From: UBA6163 sp031411655
Lineage (GTDB): Bacteria > Planctomycetota > Planctomycetia > Pirellulales > Pirellulaceae
DNA: 64,000 nt
Assembly (NCBI GenBank): GCA_031411655.1
Contig: JANOBM010000116.1
Location: 19,168-83,167, forward strand
Reading direction: 5' to 3'
The notes below the pieces were generated by a model. It had not been told where the DNA came from and made no database searches. It saw only the letters and a program-made list of their open reading frames with translations. The position numbers and the translations under genes are program-made. This document shows, in pieces, positions 25,111 through 33,933 of this stretch (within the stretch, counting starts at the first letter, position 1; each line of letters begins with the position of its first letter).

Positions 25111-27093
25111 TTAACGCTGAACGTCGTTGAAGTGATTGACAAGGAAATGAATGATGCGAATCGCATGGCCCTTGCTACGGGAGTCAGTCGAGGGCGAAAT
25201 TCGCAGTTCCAAACGATGAGGTGCATCGCTGAGGCCTGTTGCTAACATTTTTGCCCAAGGCAGATGCAGAGCTGGGCTCCACTGGGTAAACAATTCTTTC
25301 GTTTCCCACTCCCCTTCATCGATGCGAAATTCGATGTTGCCCGTATCGGGTCCTGACGCCACGAAAACGCCAATTCCATTCCCCGTGAATGGAAGTGTCA
25401 GCAGTGCACCTGGGCCTTCACCAATCAATGCAGGCACATTCACAAATCCCTCTCGCGTCCCTGCTTGATCGGTCGGACGCCACGCCCGATCGAGTGTCCA
25501 GCCGTTTCCAACGACCAGTTGTTTTGAGTCGACCAACTCAGCGGGATTGAGAAGACGGCCACCGAAGTAACTGGCTGGGTCCAATGGAGGAGGCAGGGTC
25601 ATTTCAACGGAAGGTGCTTCGGAAAACGGTTCTTTCCATGCCGCTGCAAACAGTCTGTCCACTGCATGTGCATAAAGTTCATGCCCAAAGGGTGTCGGAT
25701 GGAGATCCTTGAAATCGTGCTCCCAGGTAAACTCCGTTGCCTCGATCCGCTCGGTGACCTCGCGAGCCAAATTGATGGAAGGAATACGATAATGCTCAGC
25801 GACCCGTTCATGATTGGCGATCACCGAGGGAACTTCGCCGCGACGGATTTGAGAGATCTTACCGGGGTCGGCGAAGTGCAAGAGAACGATATCAAGATGA
25901 GGATTCGAAAGCTTTGCTTGTCGAACAATCCCTTCCATTCCGCGAATCTGTTCGATATCCGAAAAACCGTTTGTGTCATCGTTGACCGCGGCTTCTTCAA
26001 ATAATAAGTCAACGGGACCATTTAGGAGCACATCTCGCTGAAATCGAAAGGCACCGGGAGTCGAACCAAGCGACGGGATGCCGGCATTGATGAAATCGAA
26101 TTTCGTATTCGGGAATCGTTTCACCAAATTTGCGCAAACGATCGATCGCCAGCCCTCAGTCGCGGTGATGGAGCCGCCTAAGAATGCAACTCGACCAACC
26201 TTCTCGCGTTCGAATTTTGCGCGACAGTGTGTAAGGCCATCACGCAGAGCAAAGTAGTCGTAGCCAAAGGGTGTTGTCGCTTCGATAGTTTGCTCTGCCA
26301 ACCCCGTGTGCATCAGCACAAAATTGACGATTCGCGTCGGATCCTGCAGGCTATGGGGATGATGGTTGCAATTGGGCTTAGCGATCAGGGTCATCGAGCC
26401 TCCCAGTGCCTTGTATCGCTGCTGAACGAGCAAAGAGTTTTCGTCCATGGGCACGACATCGTCGGTTGCTCCGCAGACATGTAGCAGTGGGATATTGGCT
26501 TGGGCCAAAGGTTCCAGGTTGTCGATCGGATTCAGTGGATACGCGATAGCCTCCTCTTCGCTTAGCCCGTAGACCGATTTCAGTCGTTCCCAATCGCCTG
26601 GAGAGCCCTTCGCCTTCCCTTTTCCCCCCGGCCAGCTTTTAAAATCGCAGACCGGCGCGTCGTTGTAGATGCAGGCGACCTTGGTTGGATTCCTCGCCGC
26701 CCAGTTAAAGGTAAACAAACCACCTCGACTAAAGCCTTCCAGTACGACCTTCGGCGATAATCCATATTCGGTCGTAACGTGCGAATACATCGCATCCATT
26801 GCTTCCATTGCCGCCGGAGCACCATAAAGGTTCTGAACATCAACGTAGGCGACATGAAATCCTTTGGCGAGCAATGCTAAATCCGCCTGCGGTTGATGAC
26901 CGAAGAACTCGGTGCGCCAGATCCATGGTTTACCTTTACCTACTGTTTCAGGAACGATCACCCAAGCATTTCTGCCAGCTACTTGAAACTCAGATTTATT
27001 CCAACCGAGCCACGTTTCCGCCGACACGCCAACATTGATGTCGCACGCGACGATAAGAAGAAACAAAGCAAACGGGTGCCAAGATAGCTTCAC
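25111..27093 (-). CDS. Alpha/beta hydrolase fused to SGNH esterase, exported
   Basis: A 660-residue two-enzyme fusion. The N-terminal half (about 30-270) is an alpha/beta hydrolase with nucleophile elbow GFSRGG (S122), a likely acid in GATDDVVP and a His near NCNHHPHS. The second half (about 300-490) is an SGNH/GDSL hydrolase with block I GGSIT (S308), a NDDTNG block and block V DLHPTPFGH, giving the Asp-His pair. A beta-rich tail of about 150 residues follows and may bind carbohydrate. A signal sequence is present; IVAC (C17) could be a lipobox, or cleavage may be at VSA-ET. Deacetylation or de-esterification of a polysaccharide is inferred. The start is GTG. Confidence 0.85.
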   Translation of the reverse strand: MKLSWHPFALFLLIVACDINVGVSAETWLGWNKSEFQVAGRNAWVIVPETVGKGKPWIWRTEFFGHQPQADLALLAKGFHVAYVDVQNLYGAPAAMEAMDAMYSHVTTEYGLSPKVVLEGFSRGGLFTFNWAARNPTKVACIYNDAPVCDFKSWPGGKGKAKGSPGDWERLKSVYGLSEEEAIAYPLNPIDNLEPLAQANIPLLHVCGATDDVVPMDENSLLVQQRYKALGGSMTLIAKPNCNHHPHSLQDPTRIVNFVLMHTGLAEQTIEATTPFGYDYFALRDGLTHCRAKFEREKVGRVAFLGGSITATEGWRSIVCANLVKRFPNTKFDFINAGIPSLGSTPGAFRFQRDVLLNGPVDLLFEEAAVNDDTNGFSDIEQIRGMEGIVRQAKLSNPHLDIVLLHFADPGKISQIRRGEVPSVIANHERVAEHYRIPSINLAREVTERIEATEFTWEHDFKDLHPTPFGHELYAHAVDRLFAAAWKEPFSEAPSVEMTLPPPLDPASYFGGRLLNPAELVDSKQLVVGNGWTLDRAWRPTDQAGTREGFVNVPALIGEGPGALLTLPFTGNGIGVFVASGPDTGNIEFRIDEGEWETKELFTQWSPALHLPWAKMLATGLSDAPHRLELRISPSTDSRSKGHAIRIIHFLVNHFNDVQR

Positions 27094-27140
27094 AGGAATG
27101 TTTCCAGGTTGAGTGACTTCAGTGAGCGATCACACCGCAC

Positions 27141-27212
27141 GTCATCACCGTGTGATGAACGCACGGTGATGACGCACGGTGATGACGCACGGTGATGGCG
27201 CACGGTGATGAT
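27141..27212. repeat. Four 13-bp tandem repeats with one inverted copy
   Basis: GCACGGTGATGAC-type units lie at 27161, 27174, 27187 and 27200, with one or two changes in the last two. An exact inverted copy GTCATCACCGTG lies at 27141-27152, so a 12-bp stem can form with the first unit (27162-27173) or with the later ones. The array is between apgM (27238 stop) and the fusion hydrolase on the minus strand. Confidence 0.9.
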
Positions 27213-27237
27213 TGGGGAGCCGCCGCATCTGGCTAAT

Positions 27238-28443
27238 CTACGCGCCAAATTTGCCCATTCGCCCAGCATTGCTGAGCGCTAGAAGCATGAGGTACTTGGC
27301 CTCGAATTGGCCTAAGCCGCCGGTAATGCAAGTGGTTTCGTTGAATGCAACATGATGGTCGGGGCGGCAGCAATCACTTGCCAAAAGTGTTGGTACAGGA
27401 TGCCACGAGTGACCTTTGAGGAAACTCGGCGTGCTATGGTCACCGGTTACAATCAGCACATCCGGCGACAACGCTTCGATACGAGGCATGATCGCATCGA
27501 CCTGTTCAATGCGTTTGACTTTCTCGTCGAAGTTGCCGTCTTCACCGGTGCTATCGGTGTACTTAAAGTGAATGAAGAAGAAGTCATAATCGTTCCACGC
27601 CTTCTCAAGAACTTCGAGCTGTTCTTCCAGTGTGGAGGCTTCGCCAATGATCTTCATGCCGACCAAGTGGGCCAGTCCCTTGTACATTGGGTAGACCGCG
27701 ATTGCTGCGGCTCGGAGCCCATAAACCTCCTCATAGCTGGGCATGTCAGGTTTCGCTGCGAATCCGCGCATCGTGTGGAAATTGGCTTTGGGCTGGTCCT
27801 TCAATAGCATGCCAGCTTGCCGAAGAAATTCTTTGGCAACCGCCGCCGTTTTCTGGCTTCCCGCGTCCCTTGCGATGGGATCGAGTGGGGGCACCCCAGT
27901 CGCCTGAGGGTCGGTGTCGTTCACGTCGCCACCAAGCCCTTCGCCGCGGAAAACGACGACAAAGCGGTGCTCTTTGACCGGTTCGACAAAGATCTCCACG
28001 CCGGGAATCTTGATCGCTCTCAGGCTGATCGCGATCGGTGCGCTTTCTTCGCTCGAGATACGTCCTGCGCGTCGGTCGGTAATTTTTCCATCCGGTCCCA
28101 ACGTACAGAAGTTACAGCGGATCGCGACATCACCAGCCTGCAATGCGAATCCGATTCCGGTAGCCTCCAATGCCCCTCTGCCGATTTGATACTTCAAGGG
28201 ATCGTAGCCGAACAATCCGAGATGCCCTGGCCCGCTGCCAGGGGCAATGCCAGGTTTGACGGGAATGCTTGCTCCCTGGACAGCTCGCGCAGCGATCCGA
28301 TCCAAATTCGGAGTATTCGCCGTTTCGAGTTCTGTCTTGCCGCCTGGGGTCATCGGCAGCCCACCAAGGCCATCGGCAACGAACATGACGATCTTGGAAT
28401 CGTTTTTAGCCACTAGGCTGCGTGTCAAATCGTGCATGTCCAT
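27238..28443 (-). CDS. apgM: 2,3-bisphosphoglycerate-independent phosphoglycerate mutase, archaeal type
   Basis: Interconverts 3- and 2-phosphoglycerate in glycolysis. About 401 residues with the ApgM/alkaline-phosphatase-superfamily pattern: the metal site VADGLGGLP near the start, GSGPGHLGLFGYDP, TLGPDGKITDRRAGR, and the metal ligands DSTGEDGN and VTGDHSTP, with SWHPVP near the C-terminus. The ATG at 28443 (an alternative ATG is at 28437) is chosen because the conserved domain begins shortly after it. A longer frame reaching 28695 adds 84 unrelated residues. It is divergent from pgi, another glycolytic gene, with about 115 bp between the starts. Confidence 0.94.
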   Translation of the reverse strand: MDMHDLTRSLVAKNDSKIVMFVADGLGGLPMTPGGKTELETANTPNLDRIAARAVQGASIPVKPGIAPGSGPGHLGLFGYDPLKYQIGRGALEATGIGFALQAGDVAIRCNFCTLGPDGKITDRRAGRISSEESAPIAISLRAIKIPGVEIFVEPVKEHRFVVVFRGEGLGGDVNDTDPQATGVPPLDPIARDAGSQKTAAVAKEFLRQAGMLLKDQPKANFHTMRGFAAKPDMPSYEEVYGLRAAAIAVYPMYKGLAHLVGMKIIGEASTLEEQLEVLEKAWNDYDFFFIHFKYTDSTGEDGNFDEKVKRIEQVDAIMPRIEALSPDVLIVTGDHSTPSFLKGHSWHPVPTLLASDCCRPDHHVAFNETTCITGGLGQFEAKYLMLLALSNAGRMGKFGA

Positions 28444-28559
28444 CGGGTGAAGTCCAAATTCGAGGGTGAAGGTCAGCTGCGAGTCAGTGGCTACGCAGAA
28501 AATGGGCCCAGGGTAAGCGAAACGGATCGCAAGAACCGGGAACGAAAACGGAGGGTTTG

Positions 28560-30212
28560 ATGAGCCGACGGTTTCGTCGACCGGCGTCACCAACGATTTC
28601 TGTTTTGTGTAGCAGATTCCAGCCGATGGACAAGTACGACAAGGTTGGCGGGAACATTCGCCGCCGAAACCGAATCCGATCGATGTTATTACCAACTCCC
28701 GGGATAGAAGGCCGCGAAGGACGCTACGAACTCGGGCGCCGATTCGTTACCCTTTGGTCGCAGGCTCACGTTGACTCCCTTGGAACATGTATCATCAAAC
28801 CGCTACGTTTTGATCTGTCTGGAGCGATTCACGCAGAATATGGTGTGACGGAAGAACAGCTTCGGTCGCTCTATCCAAGGCTAGACGTTTTAAGACGCGA
28901 ACTGGTTGAAATCGATTCAAAGCCATTGGGGGTCGATGCGCTCCCGAGCGATAACGAAGTCGCCAGTGCAAGGTTCTATGGATTGCCGAAGGAGTTTTTG
29001 GATGATTACAAGCATCGACGTGAAGCATCCGAACTGGGACGGGTTTTTAAGGTCGCCAATACACTCAAGGACGTTTTTGATGCGGTTGTCGTACTTGGTT
29101 GTGGAGGGGCATACATCGGTCCGTTCGCAATCATGGCTGCCTGTTGTGACCCCTATCACAACGAGTTAAGCCGAGCCGCTCGTGGTGGTAAGCCAAGGAT
29201 ATACTTTGACGGAAACGATTTTGATAATGATGCGTCCCGAGCACTATTGTCGCGTCTTGAGGCAGGTGGTTACGGTGATACCGATGTCGAACGACGCTGG
29301 GCCCTGATCGTTATCAGCGAATCCGGGGAAACGCTGGAGCCCGCGGTCGCGTTTCGTCAATTCACCGCAGCATTGCGCTCCAGCTTGCCGGGCACAGAAT
29401 CTGACTATTTCCAAAGATTTTTGATTCCCATCACTGGCCCGACGGGCACGCTTCGCGCCATCGCCGAAGCGGTCGGATGTGAGGAGGTTTTCAATATTCC
29501 CAAGGGGGTCTCCGAGCGATTTGGCATCCTGTCATCCATTGGGCTTTTACCTGCGGCGATGCTCGGCCTGGACTGTATGAAACTACTTGAAGGTGCCGCT
29601 GCGATGAACGAACACTTCGAAAGCACGCCGCCAAGTGGCAACATGGTGCTCCAGTACGTTGCGGTCAATCACCTGCTTGAAAAACATCGAGGGCTATCAC
29701 GCCGCGTACTGAATGTATGGAGTAAGGAGCTGGAGGCGTTTGGGAATTGGTACGATCAATTACTCGCTTCTTCTCTCGGAAAGCAGGGCTTCGGCGTGAC
29801 GCCCTCGACGGTCGTCCACTCGCGTGATCTGCACGGGTGGCTTCAGCAAAACTGCCAAGGGCGACCCGACAAGGCATTTAATAATCTGATCGTCGAGCAA
29901 TGCCGAACCGACCTATTGTCCGTTGGCCAGGGCATCTGCGAGCAGGATTCGCTTAGTGATTTAGCAGGCCAGACCGTCCCAGCTCTCCTGGCCGCCTCGA
30001 TTCAAGAGACCAACCGTTCACTTCATGCGGCAGCCCGACCGACAACCGACCTCATTTTACCGACAATCGATACCTATGTCCTCGGCCAGTTATTTCAGAT
30101 GCTGATGATAGCCACCGTGATTGAAGGTAAACTACTGGGCATCGATCCTTACGGCCAACTGGTGGCTGAGCGTTTCCGGTCTGATTTGAACCAATCTCTC
30201 TGTCGAAAATAA
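28560..30212 (+). CDS. pgi: Glucose-6-phosphate isomerase with N-terminal extension
   Basis: Interconverts glucose-6-phosphate and fructose-6-phosphate. The core has the SIS-type sugar-binding motif VVLGCGGAYIGP, SESGETLEP and the family signature GVSERFGILSSIGLLPAA. Conserved sequence starts only at about LRFDLSGAIH (near residue 82), so the N-terminus is longer than usual. The ATG at 28560 is favoured because GGAGG lies five bases before it; ATGs at 28626 and 28683 would shorten the extension. Later than 28683 there is no start codon before the conserved region, so at least about 40 extra residues are likely. trpA follows after seven bases. Confidence 0.93.
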   Translation: MSRRFRRPASPTISVLCSRFQPMDKYDKVGGNIRRRNRIRSMLLPTPGIEGREGRYELGRRFVTLWSQAHVDSLGTCIIKPLRFDLSGAIHAEYGVTEEQLRSLYPRLDVLRRELVEIDSKPLGVDALPSDNEVASARFYGLPKEFLDDYKHRREASELGRVFKVANTLKDVFDAVVVLGCGGAYIGPFAIMAACCDPYHNELSRAARGGKPRIYFDGNDFDNDASRALLSRLEAGGYGDTDVERRWALIVISESGETLEPAVAFRQFTAALRSSLPGTESDYFQRFLIPITGPTGTLRAIAEAVGCEEVFNIPKGVSERFGILSSIGLLPAAMLGLDCMKLLEGAAAMNEHFESTPPSGNMVLQYVAVNHLLEKHRGLSRRVLNVWSKELEAFGNWYDQLLASSLGKQGFGVTPSTVVHSRDLHGWLQQNCQGRPDKAFNNLIVEQCRTDLLSVGQGICEQDSLSDLAGQTVPALLAASIQETNRSLHAAARPTTDLILPTIDTYVLGQLFQMLMIATVIEGKLLGIDPYGQLVAERFRSDLNQSLCRK

Positions 30213-30219
30213 GCTGCTT

Positions 30220-31014
30220 ATGTCATTGCTCGATACACTTTTCCTCGACCTTCGTGCACGCAAAAAAAAGGCGTTCTTGCCGTTCGTTACCGCCGGTGAT
30301 CCCGACATGGAAACGACGGCAGAGATCATTTGTTCTTTGGCAAAGATTGGGGCAAGTGCCTGTGAGGTAGGCGTACCTTATAGCGATCCCATCGCCGATG
30401 GTCCGGTCATCCAGGCATCCTACCAGCGTTCGTTGGATCGAGGATTTAAGCTGTCACAGTTGTTCGAACTTGCCACACAAGTGGCACCTCAGGTTGCGAT
30501 GCCACTGATCACGATGGCCAGCTATTCGATCATTCACCGAACAGGAATGCAGCGTTACGTTGACGCGGCAAAGCAATCAGGGTACTCGGGCGCAATCGTT
30601 CCGGATTTGCTTGTTGAGGAAGCCGAACCACTAGCAAAGATTTGCCGCAAGGCTGACTTTAGCTTGGTACAACTGGTTACACCGACCACGCCGCGCGAGC
30701 GCCAAGTCCGAATTGCTGAACTGTCCTCAGGATTTCTCTACTTCGTTTCCGTCACGGGAATTACGGGGGAACGAAGCGTGATATCCAGCTCGCTCTTAGA
30801 CAATGTGGCCTGGTTGCGGGAGCGAACTGAATTGCCAATCTGCATCGGCTTTGGTGTCAGCAGTGCCGAAACTGCTGCGATGGTTGCGCCCGTTGCGGAT
30901 GGCGTGATCGTTGGCTCGGCGATCGTGCGCCGAATCGCAGCCGCCCCCAATCGCGCCGCAGCAGTCGTCGACGTTACCAATTTTGCACAAGAAATTATCG
31001 ATGCGATTGCCTGA
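30220..31014 (+). CDS. trpA: Tryptophan synthase alpha subunit
   Basis: Cleaves indole-3-glycerol phosphate to indole and glyceraldehyde-3-phosphate. The 264-residue TIM barrel shows the catalytic Glu and Asp motifs (CEVGVPYSDPIADGPVIQ), FVTAGDPD near the N-terminus, SGAIVPDLLVEE, and the phosphate-binding loop with SVTGITGER and GFGVSSAE. The start ATG is seven bases after the pgi stop, so the two are probably one transcript, an unusual pairing. The 3' end overlaps the convergent comB gene by 20 bp. No trpB or other trp genes are in the window. Confidence 0.96.
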   Translation: MSLLDTLFLDLRARKKKAFLPFVTAGDPDMETTAEIICSLAKIGASACEVGVPYSDPIADGPVIQASYQRSLDRGFKLSQLFELATQVAPQVAMPLITMASYSIIHRTGMQRYVDAAKQSGYSGAIVPDLLVEEAEPLAKICRKADFSLVQLVTPTTPRERQVRIAELSSGFLYFVSVTGITGERSVISSSLLDNVAWLRERTELPICIGFGVSSAETAAMVAPVADGVIVGSAIVRRIAAAPNRAAAVVDVTNFAQEIIDAIA

Positions 31015-31729
31015 GCGTGATTGGGCTGCGTTGAACCATCTCGGGAACTGATGTTGCTGTATCTGTCCTCGCGCAGGCTTCAATGTCGGCCCGGTAGCCT
31101 GCCTCCACAAGATTGCGGCCGCCGCGTGACTGACACAAAACGTCGGTAAGGCCTGCATGATCATGCCGAATCTGGAGCCAACTTTTGCTCCAGGTTTCCG
31201 CGACCGCGCACAGGGAAGTGGTCAATGCGGCCTGTTGGAAAAGTAGCGTTGCCAACGCGCCAGCAAAGTAAAGGTCTTCTTCCGTTTCTTCACCATCGGT
31301 TCCTGCGCAAACGATGACAATTTGATTCTCGTATCGCAAGCTCGTCGCTAATGCTGAGAGATTCAGAAAGCTCCCCACAAGCACACGACGCGCGGCGCTT
31401 GCCACGGCGAGAGCTCGTGTGCCGTTTGTCGTTGTCATCGCCAACGTCCTGCCGCTAACTTCCGCCTTTGTGTAATCCGCCGGTGAGTTTCCCATGTCGA
31501 AACCCGCGATTGGTTTGCAGAATCGTTCGCCACAGAGCAACGGCCTCGGTAAAGTCCTCGCCGCAAAACCTCGGGCTTGGTCGATTTCAGCGAACGCAAC
31601 AACCTCTGCTGCCCCCTGCTCCAGCGCCGTAACCATCACGGACGTCGCTCGGAGAATGTCGACCACCACGGCTGTGACGTGATCATCGATCGGCAAGGCC
31701 GAGGGGAGTGTTGCGACGGAGACGTGCAT
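30995..31729 (-). CDS. comB: 2-phosphosulfolactate phosphatase
   Basis: The ComB family hydrolyses 2-phospho-3-sulfolactate to sulfolactate; in methanogens this is part of coenzyme M synthesis. Here 244 residues, with the signature blocks TAVVVDILRATSVM, FAEIDQARGFA, GNSPADY, TTTNGTRAL and VCAGTDGEETEEDLYFAGAL. The ATG at 31729 fits the family start (MHVSV); an in-frame start at 31822 adds 31 basic residues without family similarity. No other sulfolactate genes are adjacent, so in this organism the product may be sulfolactate or an unrelated phosphatase substrate. Convergent with trpA, overlapping by 20 bp. Confidence 0.9.
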   Translation of the reverse strand: MHVSVATLPSALPIDDHVTAVVVDILRATSVMVTALEQGAAEVVAFAEIDQARGFAARTLPRPLLCGERFCKPIAGFDMGNSPADYTKAEVSGRTLAMTTTNGTRALAVASAARRVLVGSFLNLSALATSLRYENQIVIVCAGTDGEETEEDLYFAGALATLLFQQAALTTSLCAVAETWSKSWLQIRHDHAGLTDVLCQSRGGRNLVEAGYRADIEACARTDTATSVPEMVQRSPITLRQSHR

Positions 31730-32119
31730 CAACTTTATTTTTCGAAGGAGAATCGTGATGTTTTTTCGCGTTGCCTTCAACGCATCGCGCGATGGCAAAC
31801 TAAGAACCTTTCCGAAAACCATTCGCTGCTTTGACGCTCGCCGCGGTTCTCTTCGGTTTTCGGATAGGTTCTAAATGGCAGGCGACGGGCCCGCGTATTG
31901 GGGCCCGCGTATTGACGCTAGCATTCGATGGTAGCGACATGCGGGATGCTCCGACATGGGGTGGAATCAATCAGTCGCACCGGTCTCGCCAGGGCCTTGC
32001 GAGGTCACTATGAAGCGGCCGATGGCCCGATGGTACCCTAGTTTCTCTTGACCAGCGGTTCTCGATTGAGCTAGACCCATGGAAACGCAGTTCTAGTATT
32101 TCTCCTTCCGGCTTGGTCG
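31730..32119. other. Intergenic region upstream of comB and the electron-transfer cluster
   Basis: A 390-bp divergent region. It holds a 14-bp tandem duplication (31887-31914). No confident promoters, RNA genes or coding frames are visible; a plus-strand 60-codon frame at 31831 has no ribosome site or family. Confidence 0.5.
31887..31914. repeat. 14-bp perfect tandem duplication
   Basis: GGGCCCGCGTATTG occurs twice in direct succession (31887-31900 and 31901-31914). Confidence 0.95.
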
Positions 32120-33922
32120 ATGGCCATCAGTCCGCCTCCCACTTATGTTCGCCGTCCTGAACGTTGGGACCAACCGATGGATGCGTCGATGACCGACGCG
32201 GACGTCGCATGGCTGCGCTCACGGCAGCCGTTCGCGTCGCTGGACTCTGCCGCGTTCCCTCGGTCAACGCCACTTGATGGTGTGTTGCGTAACGATTGCC
32301 GATTGATCCGATGCGAGCCCGGGGAAATCATTGTTCGCGAAGGTGACTACGGAAGTAGCGCGTTCATCGTGCTGGCCGGTAGCGTTAGTGTCTTCGTTTC
32401 GCAGCTTTCGCCCGAGAGTCTCGGCCGCACGGAAGTCAAGACGAAGTCTTGGGCGCAGTCACTTCAAGCGTGGTGGGCGACCAGTAGGCATGCCGAAGTT
32501 CGAACGGCCGAACAAGTTGCCATCAGTAGCGGACCAAAAATAGGTCAAGTTGACGATCGTCCCGCGATTTTTATGCAAGATTTTTCCGCGATGATTCGGC
32601 AGAGCGAGACGGTCAGTCTTGGACCCAGTGAATTGTTCGGCGAAGTGGCGGCTATGTACCGTACGCCTCGTCCCGCGACCGTGGTGGCGGAGGTCGAAGC
32701 AACGCTTGTCGAAGTTCGCTGGCAGGGCCTTCGTCTGTTACGGAAAGACAAACGATTTGCGGATCAACTGGAGGATCACTACCGAAAGAATTGGTTGCGA
32801 ATCCACTTGCGGGAGTTGTCGTTACTCCGATATGTACCTGACGACAGCATGGATCGGGTCGTCAAGGCAACCGCTCTGCGATCGTTCGGTCGAATTGAAT
32901 GGAACAATGACTTTCGCCGTACACAGAAACTCACTTCTCGTGAACAGATCGAGAACGAGCCGATCGTCGCGAGTGAAGGTCAATTTCCAACTGACCTGAT
33001 TATCGTTCGAAGCGGGTTTGCCAGAGCCAGTCGATCCTATGGGACCGGCCATCAGACAACGGCATACCTTGGGGCGGGGCATGTCTTCGGCCTGGCAGAA
33101 GCCGCGCATTGTGCATTTCGGCCAGAGAATATGCCGGCAATGGTTCTGCAGCAGTCGCTTCGGGCCGTCGGTTTTGTGGATACGCTCCATATCCCCATTG
33201 AGGTCGTCGTTGAACATGTACTACCACATGTACGCCGGAGTGAGCTACCTACGGAGGTTCGACATCTCGCGGAGGCTCGTTTGGGCCTAAACGGTGACCG
33301 GCGACGGATAGACAGATCCGCGGAGCATGAAGCAAGTCGCTACAAAGCAAATGATATTCGTGTTTTGATGGGCAATACGAGCGATCACACCGGTCGACTT
33401 GAGTTCTTGGTGGAAAATCGCCTTTTCAACGGCGCGCAGGCGATGGTGATTGACCTGCATCGCTGTACTCGATGCGATGAATGTGTGAAGGCATGCGCAA
33501 GCACACACGACGGAAATCCTCGATTCGTTCGCGATGGATTGCAGTATGGTCCGTTGCAATTTGTTCAAGCGTGCATGCAATGTAGCGATCCCGTTTGCAT
33601 GGTTGGGTGTCCGACAGGTGCGATTCATCGACACACCGAGACAGGTGTGATTCAGATTCAAGAATCGATCTGTGTGGGATGTGGCGTATGCTCGTCCTCT
33701 TGTCCGTATCAGAATATTCGGATGACGCCTGTGAACGATCTGAAAGGCAATCCCTACCGCGATAGCAGGTCGGGTTTGCCCATCCTGAAGGCGACAAAGT
33801 GCGATATGTGTCAAAGTCAGCCAACCGGTCCAGCGTGTGTTTCCTCATGTCCTCACGATGCACTTGTCAGGATCGATCTCACTCGTTCGGAGCCTCTTGA
33901 GCGATGGCTAGAGAAGCGCTAA
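32120..33922 (+). CDS. Double cyclic-nucleotide-binding-like protein fused to four-cluster ferredoxin
   Basis: A 600-residue cytoplasmic-type protein. The first cNMP/CRP-like domain (about 55-240) contains CEPGEIIVREGDYGSSAFIV and GPSELFGEVAAMYRTPRPAT, split by an insertion of about 60 residues. A second, more degenerate cNMP-like domain spans about 262-365. The C-terminal part (about 440-590) has 16 cysteines in four groups (CTRCDECVKAC, CMQCSDPVCMVGC-P, CVGCGVCSSSC-P, CDMCQ..CVSSC-P), the DmsB/HybA/NrfC arrangement for four 4Fe-4S clusters. It overlaps or directly abuts a b-type cytochrome-like gene and then a decaheme cytochrome. It probably passes electrons between a cytoplasmic partner and the membrane protein; regulation by a bound nucleotide is an inference. 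Confidence 0.85.
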   Translation: MAISPPPTYVRRPERWDQPMDASMTDADVAWLRSRQPFASLDSAAFPRSTPLDGVLRNDCRLIRCEPGEIIVREGDYGSSAFIVLAGSVSVFVSQLSPESLGRTEVKTKSWAQSLQAWWATSRHAEVRTAEQVAISSGPKIGQVDDRPAIFMQDFSAMIRQSETVSLGPSELFGEVAAMYRTPRPATVVAEVEATLVEVRWQGLRLLRKDKRFADQLEDHYRKNWLRIHLRELSLLRYVPDDSMDRVVKATALRSFGRIEWNNDFRRTQKLTSREQIENEPIVASEGQFPTDLIIVRSGFARASRSYGTGHQTTAYLGAGHVFGLAEAAHCAFRPENMPAMVLQQSLRAVGFVDTLHIPIEVVVEHVLPHVRRSELPTEVRHLAEARLGLNGDRRRIDRSAEHEASRYKANDIRVLMGNTSDHTGRLEFLVENRLFNGAQAMVIDLHRCTRCDECVKACASTHDGNPRFVRDGLQYGPLQFVQACMQCSDPVCMVGCPTGAIHRHTETGVIQIQESICVGCGVCSSSCPYQNIRMTPVNDLKGNPYRDSRSGLPILKATKCDMCQSQPTGPACVSSCPHDALVRIDLTRSEPLERWLEKR

Positions 33923-33933
33923 GGGAACCATCC

